DNA of 64,000 bases from Abiotrophia sp. HMSC24B09. Lineage in GTDB: Bacteria > Bacillota > Bacilli > Lactobacillales > Aerococcaceae. A program made the translations under genes and the position numbers. The stretch's first letter is position 1, and the number at the start of each line of letters is the position of its first letter. The notes beneath the pieces are model-generated. The model was not told where the DNA came from. It ran no database searches and saw only the letters and a list, made by a program, of their open reading frames with translations. The stretch spans positions 32,303-96,302 of the forward strand of contig NZ_KV822202.1 in assembly GCF_001815865.1 (NCBI RefSeq), read 5' to 3'. Below are positions 43,795 through 52,572 of the stretch, one piece after another.

Positions 43795-43827
43795 GCCATC
43801 TAGCCTACTAGATAGAGGCTAGATGGC
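43795..43827. repeat. Perfect 11-bp stem in a leader
   Basis: GCCATCTAGCC / GGCTAGATGGC with an 11-base loop, between the -10 element and the start of the membrane protein gene. There is no T tail, so it would sit in the 5' leader of the transcript. Confidence 0.6.
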
Positions 43828-43856
43828 AGCTATGAAGATTTTGGAGGCACTTATTT

Positions 43857-44405
43857 ATGGGGTTTTTAGCTTATGACAAGAATGAAAAACTAGCATTTAA
43901 CTTCAAAAAAGCCTGTGGCTTATGGTTAATGGCCGTCGCGTCAGTGATTGCGGTGGCAACCTTGATTGGCGGCAAGCAGATTATCAATATGCAGGTTTTC
44001 AGCATAGGTTACATTGTCAGCTTTTTCGCTATTAACCAAAACAAGCCCCTACTTAATAAGTTATCAACTGGCAGTTCGAGTCCCTTCCAGAAGAAAGTAG
44101 CCCTCTATGCGGTCATTTTACTCTTTGTCTTAATGGCCATCTTAGGCGGCCCCTTCTTCGCAACCGAGAACTGGCGCCTTATCTGGCTGGGAGCCTTAAT
44201 GGCTACCGCACTGCATTTCTTCCCCTTCTATTTCGTCCATGGTAAGTCCATGATTTATCTAGCCCTGGTGTGTGCGGTCAATATTGCGGTTGGCTATCTC
44301 TTCCCTAATATTTCCATGGCGGTCATTGCCTATGTAGATGCTGCCATCAAGTTCGCCTTTGGGGCCTATCTCTACTTTTTGTCGCGACCATCTCAACAAG
44401 CATAA
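43857..44405 (+). CDS. DUF6609-like membrane protein
   Basis: Integral membrane protein of 182 residues with about six spans, beginning after a hydrophilic N-terminus (MGFLAYDKNEKLAFNFKKA). GGAGG precedes the ATG. The hydrophobic segments lie roughly at 19-37, 44-58, 79-97, 104-120, 127-143 and 147-170. Assignment to DUF6609 is tentative. Preceded by a leader hairpin and an extended -10 promoter. No catalytic motif is visible. Confidence 0.55.
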   Translation: MGFLAYDKNEKLAFNFKKACGLWLMAVASVIAVATLIGGKQIINMQVFSIGYIVSFFAINQNKPLLNKLSTGSSSPFQKKVALYAVILLFVLMAILGGPFFATENWRLIWLGALMATALHFFPFYFVHGKSMIYLALVCAVNIAVGYLFPNISMAVIAYVDAAIKFAFGAYLYFLSRPSQQA

Positions 44406-44506
44406 ATAGTTCATTTTACCTTTTAATTTGTCGTTAAAAGGTATATTTTATAAGCATTGATTTGCAGAAGTCAAGCTCGTCATTTGATTAATTTTGTGAG
44501 GTGAAT

Positions 44507-45538
44507 ATGAAGATTAAAAAGCTAGCGATCGTCAGCCTATCAGCTGGGGTATTGGGCGAAGATTTCATCAAGCATGAGCTAGAAATTGGCCTTAAAAGAC
44601 TGTCAGACCTTGGTCTAGAGGTGAGTTTTATGCCCAATGCGCTCAAGGGAATTGACTATTTGAAGCAGCACCCGGAAGCACGGGCTACTGATTTGTTACA
44701 GGCTTTTAGAGATCCAGAGATTGACATGATCCTCTGTGCCATTGGTGGCGATGATACTTATCGACTCTTACCCTATTTATTTGAAAACGGAGAGTTGGCT
44801 GGTGCTGTGTCCCAAAAGGTCTTCCTCGGTTTCTCCGACACGACCCTCAATCACTTGATGTTGCATAAAGTCGGGCTCAATACTTTCTATGGACAATCCT
44901 TCCTTTCGGATATCTGTGAGCTCAATCAGGACATGCTGCCTTACACACGACAATACTTTGAGGAATTAATAAGGACGGGTACAATAAAAGAAATAAGACC
45001 GAGTGAGCTGTGGTATGAGAGCCGGTCTGACTTCGGCGTCGACCAAATTGGCAAGCCTTTGAAATCTCACTCGGACTATGGTTTTGACCTGCTTCAGGGG
45101 GACCCAATCTTCTCGGGCGAGATTCTTGGAGGTTGCATTGACTCACTCTATGACATCTTTAATGGGGAGCGCTATGCGGATATGCCCCTACTCTGTAGTC
45201 GATATGCCTTGCTCCCTCAAAAAGAAGACTGGGTTGGGAAAATCCTCTTACTGGAATCCAGTGAAGAAAAAATGCCACCTGAGAAATTCTATCAAGCACT
45301 CACTTTGCTAAAGGAGACAGGTATCTTCGATTCGATTTCCGGCCTGCTAGTAGGAAAGCCCATGGATGAGGTATATTCGGAAGAATACAAGCAGCTATTG
45401 GTAGACGTCATCGCCAATCCAAGCCTGCCTGTGGTCTTTAACCTTAACGTTGGCCATGCTCAACCCCGCTGCATCATTCCCTTTGGCCTGAAGGCGACCG
45501 TAGATGCGACCAATCAGATCATTAAGTTTGAAGAATAA
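44507..45538 (+). CDS. S66-family LD-carboxypeptidase / MccF-like protein
   Basis: Serine peptidase of family S66, 343 residues. The nucleophile Ser is in LGFSDTT, the catalytic Glu in LLESSEE and the His in NVGHAQPR, the Ser-Glu-His triad of LD-carboxypeptidases. The SALGGDDTYRLLPYL-like stretch (here CAIGGDDTYRLLPYL) is typical of the MccF branch, which hydrolyses microcin C-type aminoacyl nucleotides. Length also fits that branch. I start at MKIKKLAIVS with GAGGTG upstream. Either murein recycling or self-immunity to nucleotide antibiotics is possible; no microcin gene is seen. Confidence 0.82.
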   Translation: MKIKKLAIVSLSAGVLGEDFIKHELEIGLKRLSDLGLEVSFMPNALKGIDYLKQHPEARATDLLQAFRDPEIDMILCAIGGDDTYRLLPYLFENGELAGAVSQKVFLGFSDTTLNHLMLHKVGLNTFYGQSFLSDICELNQDMLPYTRQYFEELIRTGTIKEIRPSELWYESRSDFGVDQIGKPLKSHSDYGFDLLQGDPIFSGEILGGCIDSLYDIFNGERYADMPLLCSRYALLPQKEDWVGKILLLESSEEKMPPEKFYQALTLLKETGIFDSISGLLVGKPMDEVYSEEYKQLLVDVIANPSLPVVFNLNVGHAQPRCIIPFGLKATVDATNQIIKFEE

Positions 45539-45677
45539 TTGGAAAATTAAGGGGCAGTTGCTAGGTAAAGAGGGAAAGCTCCTTGGCTGCCTAGTTAGTG
45601 CCACATTTAGCCACCATAATGTGGCCATGAAATCAGAAAAACTGTCAATTAAAAGACTTGGGAATGGAGTAATCGTC

Positions 45678-46337
45678 ATGAAGAAATTATTCAAAGCTAT
45701 CAGGGCCCAAGACTATGAGCTGGTTAAACAAATCATTGAGGCCAAGTCTGAGCTTGTTAATTGTACTGCCAAACAACCGCCTAAGAAGGATGATGGCCAA
45801 TCTCCCCTGCAGGTAGCCTTGAAGACAGGGGCCTTCGATATTGCCGACTACTTGATCAATCAGGGGGCGGATTTGAACTTTATGGAAGATCCGTCCTGCT
45901 GCAATAACTGGCGGACACCAGTAGTTTTTGACGCCATCACTGCAGCAGTCATGACAAGTAGATGGAATACCAATACTTCTTATGGCGGGCTCCAGGTCTT
46001 CTCCACGCAGGAGGCTGCTGATAGGACCTATGAGATTCTGGAGAAGATGTTGCAAGCCGGCGCTGATCCTAATCGGACCGATTCTTATGGCAATACAGGC
46101 ATATGGAGCTTCTGCGCTAAGGCTAGTCAGATACTGCCTTCCTACAATCGGACCACTCAAGAGGAATCAGATGATAGACTTTTGACAGCAGAACTTGAGG
46201 CAGATTTGCTGAGAATATTGAAACTCCTCTGCCAGTATGGTGCGGATTTATCTTTTGTATCACCAAAGCTTGAGATGTCCATTAGCGACTATTTCGTTAG
46301 CCCTTCTATGAGGAAGTTATTGGATCAAGTTCAATAA
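45678..46337 (+). CDS. Ankyrin-repeat protein
   Basis: Soluble protein of 219 residues built from ankyrin-type repeats: LFKAIRAQDYELVKQIIEAKSE, then DGQSPLQVALKTGAFDIADYLINQGADLN, a middle insertion with DAITAAVMTSRW, then EKMLQAGADPN and LLRILKLLCQYGADLSF. The start is the ATG with GGAG 8 bases upstream. The frame is open 58 codons further but overlaps the peptidase gene and lacks a ribosome site. Ankyrin proteins bind other proteins; the partner is unknown. A 139-base gap without terminator separates it from the S66 gene. Confidence 0.75.
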   Translation: MKKLFKAIRAQDYELVKQIIEAKSELVNCTAKQPPKKDDGQSPLQVALKTGAFDIADYLINQGADLNFMEDPSCCNNWRTPVVFDAITAAVMTSRWNTNTSYGGLQVFSTQEAADRTYEILEKMLQAGADPNRTDSYGNTGIWSFCAKASQILPSYNRTTQEESDDRLLTAELEADLLRILKLLCQYGADLSFVSPKLEMSISDYFVSPSMRKLLDQVQ

Positions 46338-46387
46338 CGAAGCTCGCAAGCTATTTTGACAAAAATATTAACTAGAGGAGAGACCTC

Positions 46388-47230
46388 ATGTTCAAACACA
46401 CCAAAACCATCATCCTATCCCTCAGTCTAGTCTTAGCTCTAGCAGCTTGCAGTCCTAAGCCAAGTGGCCAAGAAGCAAGTCCCTCTCGTCCTAGCTATTC
46501 TAACCTTAATAGTCCAAGTAGTCTGGAAGAAGTGAGGACCCTCTTGTCTGCTCATTTGGACAAGGATAGCGTTGAGGAATTCCTCAAACTCGTTAAGGAC
46601 TACAATGACATTGTGGGACCTAGCGGGCTCAAGGGGGACTTCACCGAATTCACCAAGACGGACTACGATGTGGCCAAGATTAATCCGCTTTGGCATGAGC
46701 AGAAGGGGGATTTTATCGGGACTAATTGCCGCATTAATAGCTATACCTTGCTCAAAAACACCATTGAGATTCCGCCAGTCAGCCAGGATGATGAGCTACT
46801 TTTCATGGATAATGACGCCATCGACAAGGGACATGTCATGGATGCCAAGGATAAGGCGGCCTTCAATATCCTCTTCTCTCGGGTTAAGACCGAGGCCACT
46901 CAAGACGTCAAGGTCCACGCCAAGCGTATGGCGCAATACCTGTCCCAGTTCAAGTTCAACGACAAGGTTAGAATGCTGTCGGTAGTCTTACATGATAATT
47001 TGGATGGCGACAGTCTCTTCATCGGCCATGTCGGCGTCTTAGTTCCAGCCAAAGAGGGCTATCTCTTCCTAGAGAAGCTGACCTTCGAAGAGCCTTATCA
47101 GGCCATCAAATTTGCCAGCAAGGAAGAGGTCTATCAATATCTGGGGACCAAGTACTCCGACTATACTGGCCCTGGCTTGGCCAAGCCCTTTATTATGGAT
47201 AATGATCAATGGGTGGAGGGGACTCAATAG
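46388..47230 (+). CDS. DUF4300-family lipoprotein
   Basis: Surface lipoprotein of 280 residues. The signal peptide ends in LALAAC with lipid-bearing Cys21, then a Ser/Pro-rich spacer. The conserved core contains VEEFLKLVKDYND, WHEQKGDFIGTNCRINSY and FIGHVGVLVP, which I associate with the DUF4300 proteins of streptococci. GAGGAG precedes the ATG. It follows the ankyrin gene by 50 bases. Function unknown; the single conserved Cys in NCRINSY might be catalytic or structural. Confidence 0.75.
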   Translation: MFKHTKTIILSLSLVLALAACSPKPSGQEASPSRPSYSNLNSPSSLEEVRTLLSAHLDKDSVEEFLKLVKDYNDIVGPSGLKGDFTEFTKTDYDVAKINPLWHEQKGDFIGTNCRINSYTLLKNTIEIPPVSQDDELLFMDNDAIDKGHVMDAKDKAAFNILFSRVKTEATQDVKVHAKRMAQYLSQFKFNDKVRMLSVVLHDNLDGDSLFIGHVGVLVPAKEGYLFLEKLTFEEPYQAIKFASKEEVYQYLGTKYSDYTGPGLAKPFIMDNDQWVEGTQ

Positions 47231-47390
47231 CTAATCGCCATTACCATAAGTTCTAAGACGGGAGTCGATGGGATCAACAATCCGAGAACTCAGACTGGAT
47301 GAGGGGAATCAATTAGATAAGCCACTAGTTGAGGCTATCTTCTCCTTAGTTTAGCAGAATGGTCACCATCAAGAATGAAAGGAAAAATCA

Positions 47391-47756
47391 ATGCAACAAT
47401 TAGACCAAGTCTATGATCGACTTCCGATTATATCTTTTGAAAAGAGACAAGCACTACATGATTGGTTACTAGCCAATGAACAGACTTCGCCAGGTATTTG
47501 GATTCGAATTTTTAAAGCTAAGTCCAAGTTGCCATCGGTGACCTTCCATGAGGTCTTGGAAGAAGGGCTTTGCTTCGGGTGGAGTGAAAGCATGCGACGG
47601 TCCTATGATGATCTGTCCTATCTGCAGAAGTTTACACCTCGCAAGGGCAAGTCTACCCAGTCTGAGCGGAATTTAAGACTGGTTGACAAGCTAGCAGCCG
47701 AGAATCGTATGCGATCTTCGGGCTACTCGGCTTTAGGTTTAAAGCCAAAAAACTAG
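47391..47756 (+). CDS. YdeI/OmpD-associated family protein
   Basis: Small protein of 121 residues with the YdeI pattern: LHDWLLANEQTSPGIWIRIFKAKSK, then TFHEVLEEGLCFGWSESM and FTPRKGKSTQSERNLRLVDKL, ending near MRSSGY. Usual family members are ~190 residues; this one stops early, after the domain core. Relatives are annotated as protecting against antimicrobial peptides, but the mechanism is unclear. AAAGGA precedes the ATG. Next gene begins 29 bases later. Confidence 0.75.
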   Translation: MQQLDQVYDRLPIISFEKRQALHDWLLANEQTSPGIWIRIFKAKSKLPSVTFHEVLEEGLCFGWSESMRRSYDDLSYLQKFTPRKGKSTQSERNLRLVDKLAAENRMRSSGYSALGLKPKN

Positions 47757-47785
47757 ATTTACTTTGTCTGAAAGGAGCAACCCAT

Positions 47786-48370
47786 ATGGCCAAGGACCTG
47801 AGTCAATTATCTTTAGAAGAACTCTGGCGCCTGTTTCCTATCTTCCTAGTGGCGCCTAAGCCCCAGTGGGAGAGCAATTATCAAGAAATGGCCGTGCGAC
47901 TGGAACAAGTTCTAGGAGATTTGCCTTTGGTTCGCATTAGCCACATTGGGAGCACGGCCATCCCGGGCATCTGGGCCAAGGATATCGTTGATGTCTTGGT
48001 CGAGTTAGCACCCCAGGCTGATTTGCGACTAGCTAGTGATTGCTTGATTCAGTCTGGCTTTCTTAAAATGTCAGAGTCAGAGGGGCGGGTATCCTTGAAT
48101 GCGGGTTATACGCCACAAGGCTTCGCGGATAAGGTCTATCACATTCACTTGCGCTACCAAGGAGATCACGATGAACTCTACTTTAGGGACTATCTCAGGA
48201 ATCATGCCCAAGTAGCCAAGGCTTATGAGGCCCTCAAGTTAGCTCTCTGGTCTCAGTATGAGCACAATCGTGATGCCTACACTGATGCCAAGACCGACTT
48301 CATCCAAACTTGGACGCGCCAAGCCCGTCAAGAATACGGGGGACGTTATGACAAAGGAAAAACAGACTAG
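47786..48370 (+). CDS. GrpB-family (UPF0157) nucleotidyltransferase-fold protein
   Basis: Cytoplasmic protein of 194 residues. The family core is clear: ISHIGSTAIPGIWAKDIVDVLVEL, the polymerase-beta-like G-S motif with Asp residues, then YHIHLRYQGDHDELYFRDYLRNH and EALKLALWSQYEHNRDAYTDAK at the C-terminus. Most GrpB proteins have unknown substrates; some are fused to CoaE. The start has AAGGAG 8 bases upstream. Likely co-transcribed with the YdeI-like gene. Confidence 0.85.
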   Translation: MAKDLSQLSLEELWRLFPIFLVAPKPQWESNYQEMAVRLEQVLGDLPLVRISHIGSTAIPGIWAKDIVDVLVELAPQADLRLASDCLIQSGFLKMSESEGRVSLNAGYTPQGFADKVYHIHLRYQGDHDELYFRDYLRNHAQVAKAYEALKLALWSQYEHNRDAYTDAKTDFIQTWTRQARQEYGGRYDKGKTD

Positions 48371-48421
48371 TAATTTAGCTCTAGTGTTGCAACAAAGGTA
48401 GAAAGGGAAGGAACCAGATTA

Positions 48422-49102
48422 ATGTGGATACCTTATAAAAAATTAGTCTTCTACGGCGCCTATCTGCGCCAAGTCCAGAAGGAAGCAGACCGTAGCTTGT
48501 TAGCAGAGTATGACCTCTCTAGTGGTCAGCTGACCTGGAAAGAGGAAAGTCCTACTGACCTAAGCCGGCGTGTGGCCTGGACCCTGTGGTCCCTAGGTTT
48601 GGTCATCTTACCCCTGCTAGCCGGGCGCCTTATTCGCTGGCTAGGTTATGATGCGGGGCGTCAGCCACACTACCCGGATAGATATCTAGGTAGCCTAGGG
48701 GCAGTGGCCTTGCCTCTGTTATTGGGGCTCTTGTTAGCGCTAGTATATGAAGGCGTGGCAAGCCATCTCAGAGCCCAAGTCAAGTCAGTGCTAGCGCCAG
48801 ACCTGGCTAGTCAGCGTGCCATCTTAAGTGATTTTCGTGACCAAACTCTGCGTTTTAATGGAGCCTTACCGGGACGCCAGCGGCCTTATCTGGTTAATAG
48901 TCTCTTGTTATTAGGCTATCTCTTTGGTCTGGTGCCGCTGGTATGGGGGCTCTACTGGCAACCCGTCCTAGTCTCGTCCTTTGTAGCTCGTCTGGGGATT
49001 CTGTCTTTTCTCCTATCCCTAGTGCCCAGCTTAGTCTTTAGCTTCTTGATTAAGTCCTGGGTCATCCAACGTCTCCTGCGAGGTATAGAGCAGCAAGCCT
49101 AA
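48422..49102 (+). CDS. Membrane protein, 226 residues
   Basis: Unrecognised integral membrane protein. A soluble N-terminus (about 1-45) is followed by about four spans near 50-70, 88-110, 160-180 and 185-215. The loop between the second and third spans is hydrophilic (about 112-155). AAGGAA precedes the ATG. A strong terminator closes the transcript. No motif points to a function. Confidence 0.55.
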   Translation: MWIPYKKLVFYGAYLRQVQKEADRSLLAEYDLSSGQLTWKEESPTDLSRRVAWTLWSLGLVILPLLAGRLIRWLGYDAGRQPHYPDRYLGSLGAVALPLLLGLLLALVYEGVASHLRAQVKSVLAPDLASQRAILSDFRDQTLRFNGALPGRQRPYLVNSLLLLGYLFGLVPLVWGLYWQPVLVSSFVARLGILSFLLSLVPSLVFSFLIKSWVIQRLLRGIEQQA

Positions 49103-49121
49103 ACTTTCAATAATGTAAGAT

Positions 49122-49167
49122 AACCCGGCTAACTGTAAGCTCAGCTTATGGTTGGCCGGGCTTTTTG
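49122..49167 (+). terminator. Terminator of the 47.8-49.1 kb unit
   Basis: AACCCGGCTAAC / GTTGGCCGGGCT arms with GTAAGC/GCTTAT inside and five T. Confidence 0.85.
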
Positions 49168-49207
49168 GGTCTAAACTTAAGCTAAGAAAACTTAAAGGAG
49201 TATTCCT

Positions 49208-49948
49208 ATGAAGAAATTAAATGCAACTCAAATCAAATACTTGTTGGCAGCCCTCATGGTTTTAGATCATCTGCCCCATGTGCCCGGTCTGGTGCCACCA
49301 CTCTGGGAGGGCATCTTTCATGCGATGACGCGCTGTGTGGCCGCGGGCTTTGCCTATCTGGCGGTAGAAGGCTTCCTTCATACCCGTAATCTGCAGCGCT
49401 ATCAAGTCCGTCTCTGGGGTGCCGCAGCCATCATGGTAGCTGGCAACTGGCTACTCAATAGTCTTTTGGCCAATCGTGGCGTCCATATCAGCAATAACAT
49501 CTTCCTGACTCTAGCTCTGGGGGTCAGTATTTTAGCTTTGGCTTTTCCACGCCAAAGTCTGACGCCAGAAACCAAACGCATCCGTTGGGCAGGTGCCGGC
49601 TTGCTCTTCCTAGTTGGTCTCTTGCTGACAGAAGGGGGCATGGTGGTACTACCCTTTATCTTGATTACCTACTGCTGCCGTCAGCGCAAGGGCCTTGGGA
49701 CCGTGCTTTATTTAGGTCTTGCTCTAATCCTATTTGCCCTTTCTTACTCCACCTACGACAGTTGGCAGGAGACCCTCACCATGATGCTATATAACTCTGA
49801 TTGGCTCTTCATTAGTGTCTTGCCTCTCTTAGCCCTCTACAATGGCCAAAGAGGTAAGAAGTCAGCCTTCAACCGCTACTTCTTCTATGTCTTCTATCCG
49901 CTCCATCTCTGGCTTTTGGCCTTGGTGGCGGCAGGCCTAGCTAAATAG
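49208..49948 (+). CDS. TraX-family membrane protein
   Basis: Polytopic membrane protein of 246 residues with about eight spans. It begins MKKLNATQIKYLLAALMVLDHL and ends with the family's YVFYPLHLWLLALV. TraX proteins are acyltransferase-like; the founding member acetylates pilin. Chromosomal relatives like this one are common in Firmicutes and have no established substrate. AAAGGAG precedes the ATG. Monocistronic, between a terminator and the next ribosome site. Confidence 0.8.
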   Translation: MKKLNATQIKYLLAALMVLDHLPHVPGLVPPLWEGIFHAMTRCVAAGFAYLAVEGFLHTRNLQRYQVRLWGAAAIMVAGNWLLNSLLANRGVHISNNIFLTLALGVSILALAFPRQSLTPETKRIRWAGAGLLFLVGLLLTEGGMVVLPFILITYCCRQRKGLGTVLYLGLALILFALSYSTYDSWQETLTMMLYNSDWLFISVLPLLALYNGQRGKKSAFNRYFFYVFYPLHLWLLALVAAGLAK

Positions 49949-50049
49949 GCCTTTCCTTGCCTGACGAGCTCAAATAGGTTAGACTAGGGCTAGGTACTCC
50001 AGTAACCAAGGTGACTCCCCTCTGCATCGGTCACCCAAGGAGGTAAAGT

Positions 50050-50793
50050 ATGAAAAAATTACATCTAGTCTTAGCCAGTCTAGCAACCGCCACTAGCTTC
50101 TTACTAGCTCCTCAAGTAGCCTGGGCTAAACAATCGGACGATAGCCAAGAGTCCAGTTCTGCTGTTTCAGAGTCTAGCAAGGAGTTGGAAAACAAGGAGC
50201 AGGAAGAAGCCTTCTTCAAGACCCTCTTGAAGGTGGAGCCAACTGCTATTGACAAGGGTCAAGATAAGATCTTCGAATCATCCAAGAACTGGATGTATGA
50301 AGCTGTGGATGGCAAGGAGCCCCCTAAGCCAACTGAACGTCCCTACAAGATTCCAGAGGATTGGAAGATGCATCCATCCTTGACCAAGGACGACCGTCGG
50401 GATATAGGTTATCGCATCATGACGCCTGGTATGAAGGGCTATGTCAATCTCTATACCTTAGAGGCTTATACGACTTCCCCCCTCAAGGGTGGCAAGTTGC
50501 TTACTGAAAAGGAGCTAGAGGAACGTCTCAAGTCAGACCGACCAGATGCCATCTTCCAAGAATCGATTGAAATCGAGGGTAAGCAATTTCAGGCTCGCTA
50601 TGAAGTCGAGCCCGAACACGACACGGCTTGCCTGGTCTTCTACCGCCTAGAGGATACGGGTAATCAAGATGATTCCCTCTTGGTTGGAGCCCTCTATTTC
50701 CCCTTGGAACGGGACCAAGACCTAGAGACGGCCATCAGCCAGCAAGTAGGCAATCTCAAGGGGATTTTAAGCCAATTGAGTAAGGATAAATAG
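50050..50793 (+). CDS. Secreted hypothetical protein, 247 residues
   Basis: Exported protein that I do not recognise. The signal peptide (MKKLHLVLASLATATSFLLA...) has a WAKQ-type cleavage near residue 26. A Ser/Glu-rich linker (about 28-52) follows, then a charged globular domain rich in Lys, Glu and Asp. There is no sortase motif, lipobox or repeat. AAGGAGG is before the ATG. A terminator lies 12 bases after the stop, so it is a single-gene unit. Confidence 0.6.
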   Translation: MKKLHLVLASLATATSFLLAPQVAWAKQSDDSQESSSAVSESSKELENKEQEEAFFKTLLKVEPTAIDKGQDKIFESSKNWMYEAVDGKEPPKPTERPYKIPEDWKMHPSLTKDDRRDIGYRIMTPGMKGYVNLYTLEAYTTSPLKGGKLLTEKELEERLKSDRPDAIFQESIEIEGKQFQARYEVEPEHDTACLVFYRLEDTGNQDDSLLVGALYFPLERDQDLETAISQQVGNLKGILSQLSKDK

Positions 50794-50804
50794 GCTAAGA
50801 TGAC

Positions 50805-50842
50805 AAGAGGCTAGCCCTAGGGAACTAGCCTCTTGTTTTTAA
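50805..50842 (+). terminator. Terminator of the secreted hypothetical gene
   Basis: Perfect stem AAGAGGCTAG / CTAGCCTCTT with a T-rich tail. Confidence 0.85.
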
Positions 50843-50905
50843 TTTTATAGTTATTTGCTATATCAGGTTCTAGCAAAATAGTCTAAGGGAATAAGTCCTT
50901 CTATC

Positions 50906-50935
50906 TTGTTTTGCCTCACTTAACTTTGTTATACT
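50906..50935 (+). promoter_or_regulatory. Promoter of the cyclase gene
   Basis: TTGTTT, 18-bp spacer, TATACT. Confidence 0.5.
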
Positions 50936-50977
50936 GCCTTTACAGTAATCATTAGCTCTTAGTTAGGAGGAGACAAG

Positions 50978-51709
50978 ATGTCAGATTTACTTTCACTCTA
51001 TGAAACACTCAAGTCCAAAAAATGGGTTGATCTTAGCCATGTCATTAACGAATCTAGCCCCCACTTCCCGGCGCTACCAGCCCTAGAGAAGGAAGACCTC
51101 TTCACCCTTAAGGATGGTTTCCACGTTCAGAAAATCTCGGTGGTAGGCCAATACGGCACCCACATTGACGCTCCAATCCACTTCGTGGCAGGCGGCCGCT
51201 GGCTGGATCAGATTGAGCTCAAGGACCTGCTCTTGCCTCTCTATGTTATTGACAAGTCGGCTCAAGTGGCGGAGAATCCTAACTACATTCTGACCAAGCA
51301 AGACATCCTGGATTTCGAAGCAGAACATGGTCAAATTCGCCCAGAAAGTTTCGTGGCCTTCCGGAGCGACTGGTCTAAGCGCTGGCCAAGCCAAGAGGCC
51401 ATGCGCAACCTAGATGCAGCCGGTGTTCAGCAGAGTCCAGGTTGGAGTCGCGAGGCCTTGGAATTTCTGATTAAGGAACGCCAAGTCAAGGCAGTGGGCC
51501 ATGAGACCTTTGACACCGATGCTGGTATTCCGGCAGCGGAGCATGGCTTAGTTAATGAATATTATCTCTTGGAGCAAGATATCTACCAAGTAGAAGTCTT
51601 GAATAATTTGGACCAAGTGCCAGCCACTGGTGCCTTGATTAGTGTCGGCTTCCCACATTGGGAGCAAGCGACTGGTTCGCCTGTGCGCGCCATTGCTATC
51701 TTACCTTAA
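50978..51709 (+). CDS. Cyclase family / kynurenine formamidase-like amidohydrolase
   Basis: Metal-dependent hydrolase of 243 residues. The family motif HxGTHxDAPxH appears as QYGTHIDAPIHF (the first His is replaced by Gln in this copy). Supporting segments are WVDLSHVINESSPHFPALP at the start, and VGHETFDTDAG with the second metal-side His and Asp. Members open amide or ester rings such as N-formylkynurenine; no tryptophan-degradation gene is nearby, so the substrate is open. AGGAGG precedes the ATG, and a terminator follows. Confidence 0.82.
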   Translation: MSDLLSLYETLKSKKWVDLSHVINESSPHFPALPALEKEDLFTLKDGFHVQKISVVGQYGTHIDAPIHFVAGGRWLDQIELKDLLLPLYVIDKSAQVAENPNYILTKQDILDFEAEHGQIRPESFVAFRSDWSKRWPSQEAMRNLDAAGVQQSPGWSREALEFLIKERQVKAVGHETFDTDAGIPAAEHGLVNEYYLLEQDIYQVEVLNNLDQVPATGALISVGFPHWEQATGSPVRAIAILP

Positions 51710-51718
51710 GCCAATAAA

Positions 51719-51752
51719 TGAGGTCGGATTCTTGAAGTCCGGCCTCTTTTTT
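51719..51752 (+). terminator. Terminator of the cyclase gene
   Basis: GAGGTCGGA / TCCGGCCTC (one G-T pair) and six T. Confidence 0.85.
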
Positions 51753-51779
51753 ATGGGAATGAGTGGCAAATGGCTTTGT

Positions 51780-51807
51780 TTGACTCAGCTAGGGCTTGGT
51801 GTATACT
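51780..51807 (+). promoter_or_regulatory. Promoter of the immunity-like gene
   Basis: TTGACT, 16-bp spacer, TATACT. Confidence 0.65.
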
Positions 51808-51838
51808 AGGGCTAAGAAGTTTATAAGGGGGTGAGGTT

Positions 51839-52309
51839 ATGACCAGGCGGAAAATTAAGTTGCTAGACAGCGATGATTTGAGAAAGCAGTTAGATTCCTA
51901 CTACCAAGTCGCTAGTCAAGAGACTTGTGCCCGCTTCGGCCGGGATTTGGTAGAGCATTTGATTGAATTGACGGGCTTGAAGGTAGGGCAAGAGCCTGAT
52001 GTTGAGGCAGGCTGGGCCGTCAGCCAAGCCTGTTTGGCCGGCCAGGCCCGTATGCATGATGTCAGACAGGCGGGCTTCAAGATACACGCCCTGGCCAAGC
52101 AAGCCGAGAATCCTCTAGAACAAGCCCTTTTGCGAGTCATTGGCCATGCGGTGGCGACCGCCCATATGAAGGAACACGCCATGGTCGCCAGTGACTATGC
52201 AATCAAGCTTATTAACCTAGCCTATCCAGATGACCTAGCAGCCGTTCAAAAGGAACGCCAGTGGCAGTTGGCTTGGTGGCGAGACAAAACAGACTATGAT
52301 AGAGGCTAG
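51839..52309 (+). CDS. Putative immunity protein (Imm-5-like)
   Basis: Helical cytoplasmic protein of 156 residues. The segment ARMHDVRQAGFKIHALAKQA, followed by IGHAVATAHMKEHA and SDYAIKLINLAY, matches a family annotated as putative immunity proteins of polymorphic toxins (Imm-5-like). No toxin gene is adjacent, so it may be an orphan. GGGGTGAGG precedes the ATG and a good promoter is upstream. The assignment rests on pattern recall and the immunity role is unproven for the family. Confidence 0.6.
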   Translation: MTRRKIKLLDSDDLRKQLDSYYQVASQETCARFGRDLVEHLIELTGLKVGQEPDVEAGWAVSQACLAGQARMHDVRQAGFKIHALAKQAENPLEQALLRVIGHAVATAHMKEHAMVASDYAIKLINLAYPDDLAAVQKERQWQLAWWRDKTDYDRG

Positions 52310-52498
52310 CTTCTGTCGTGGTTTTTTTGTTTTATTAGGGGCATCAATATCGCCAAACTGTAGCCTCACCTAGAAAGACTCTTATATAACAGATGCGGTC
52401 GGAAGAGGTTGACAGGCCGGAGTAGGGCTTTACTTTTCTTGTATTAGGTCAGAATCACGAATATTTAAGCACAAACGATTTAAACTTAGTAGTGCGGT

Positions 52499-52528
52499 TT
52501 GCGCCCCAGAGTCAAGAGAGTATATAAT
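52499..52528 (+). promoter_or_regulatory. Promoter of the threonine aldolase gene
   Basis: TTGCGC, 18-bp spacer, TATAAT. Confidence 0.55.
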
Positions 52529-52572
52529 AAATCCAGCAGGACTATATTGATTAAATTAGGGGATTGATTAGT

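Noticed and set aside
45504..45677. Long N-terminal extension of the ankyrin protein
   Set aside because: It overlaps the end of the S66 peptidase gene, has no ribosome site, and the ankyrin pattern begins only at the ATG at 45678.
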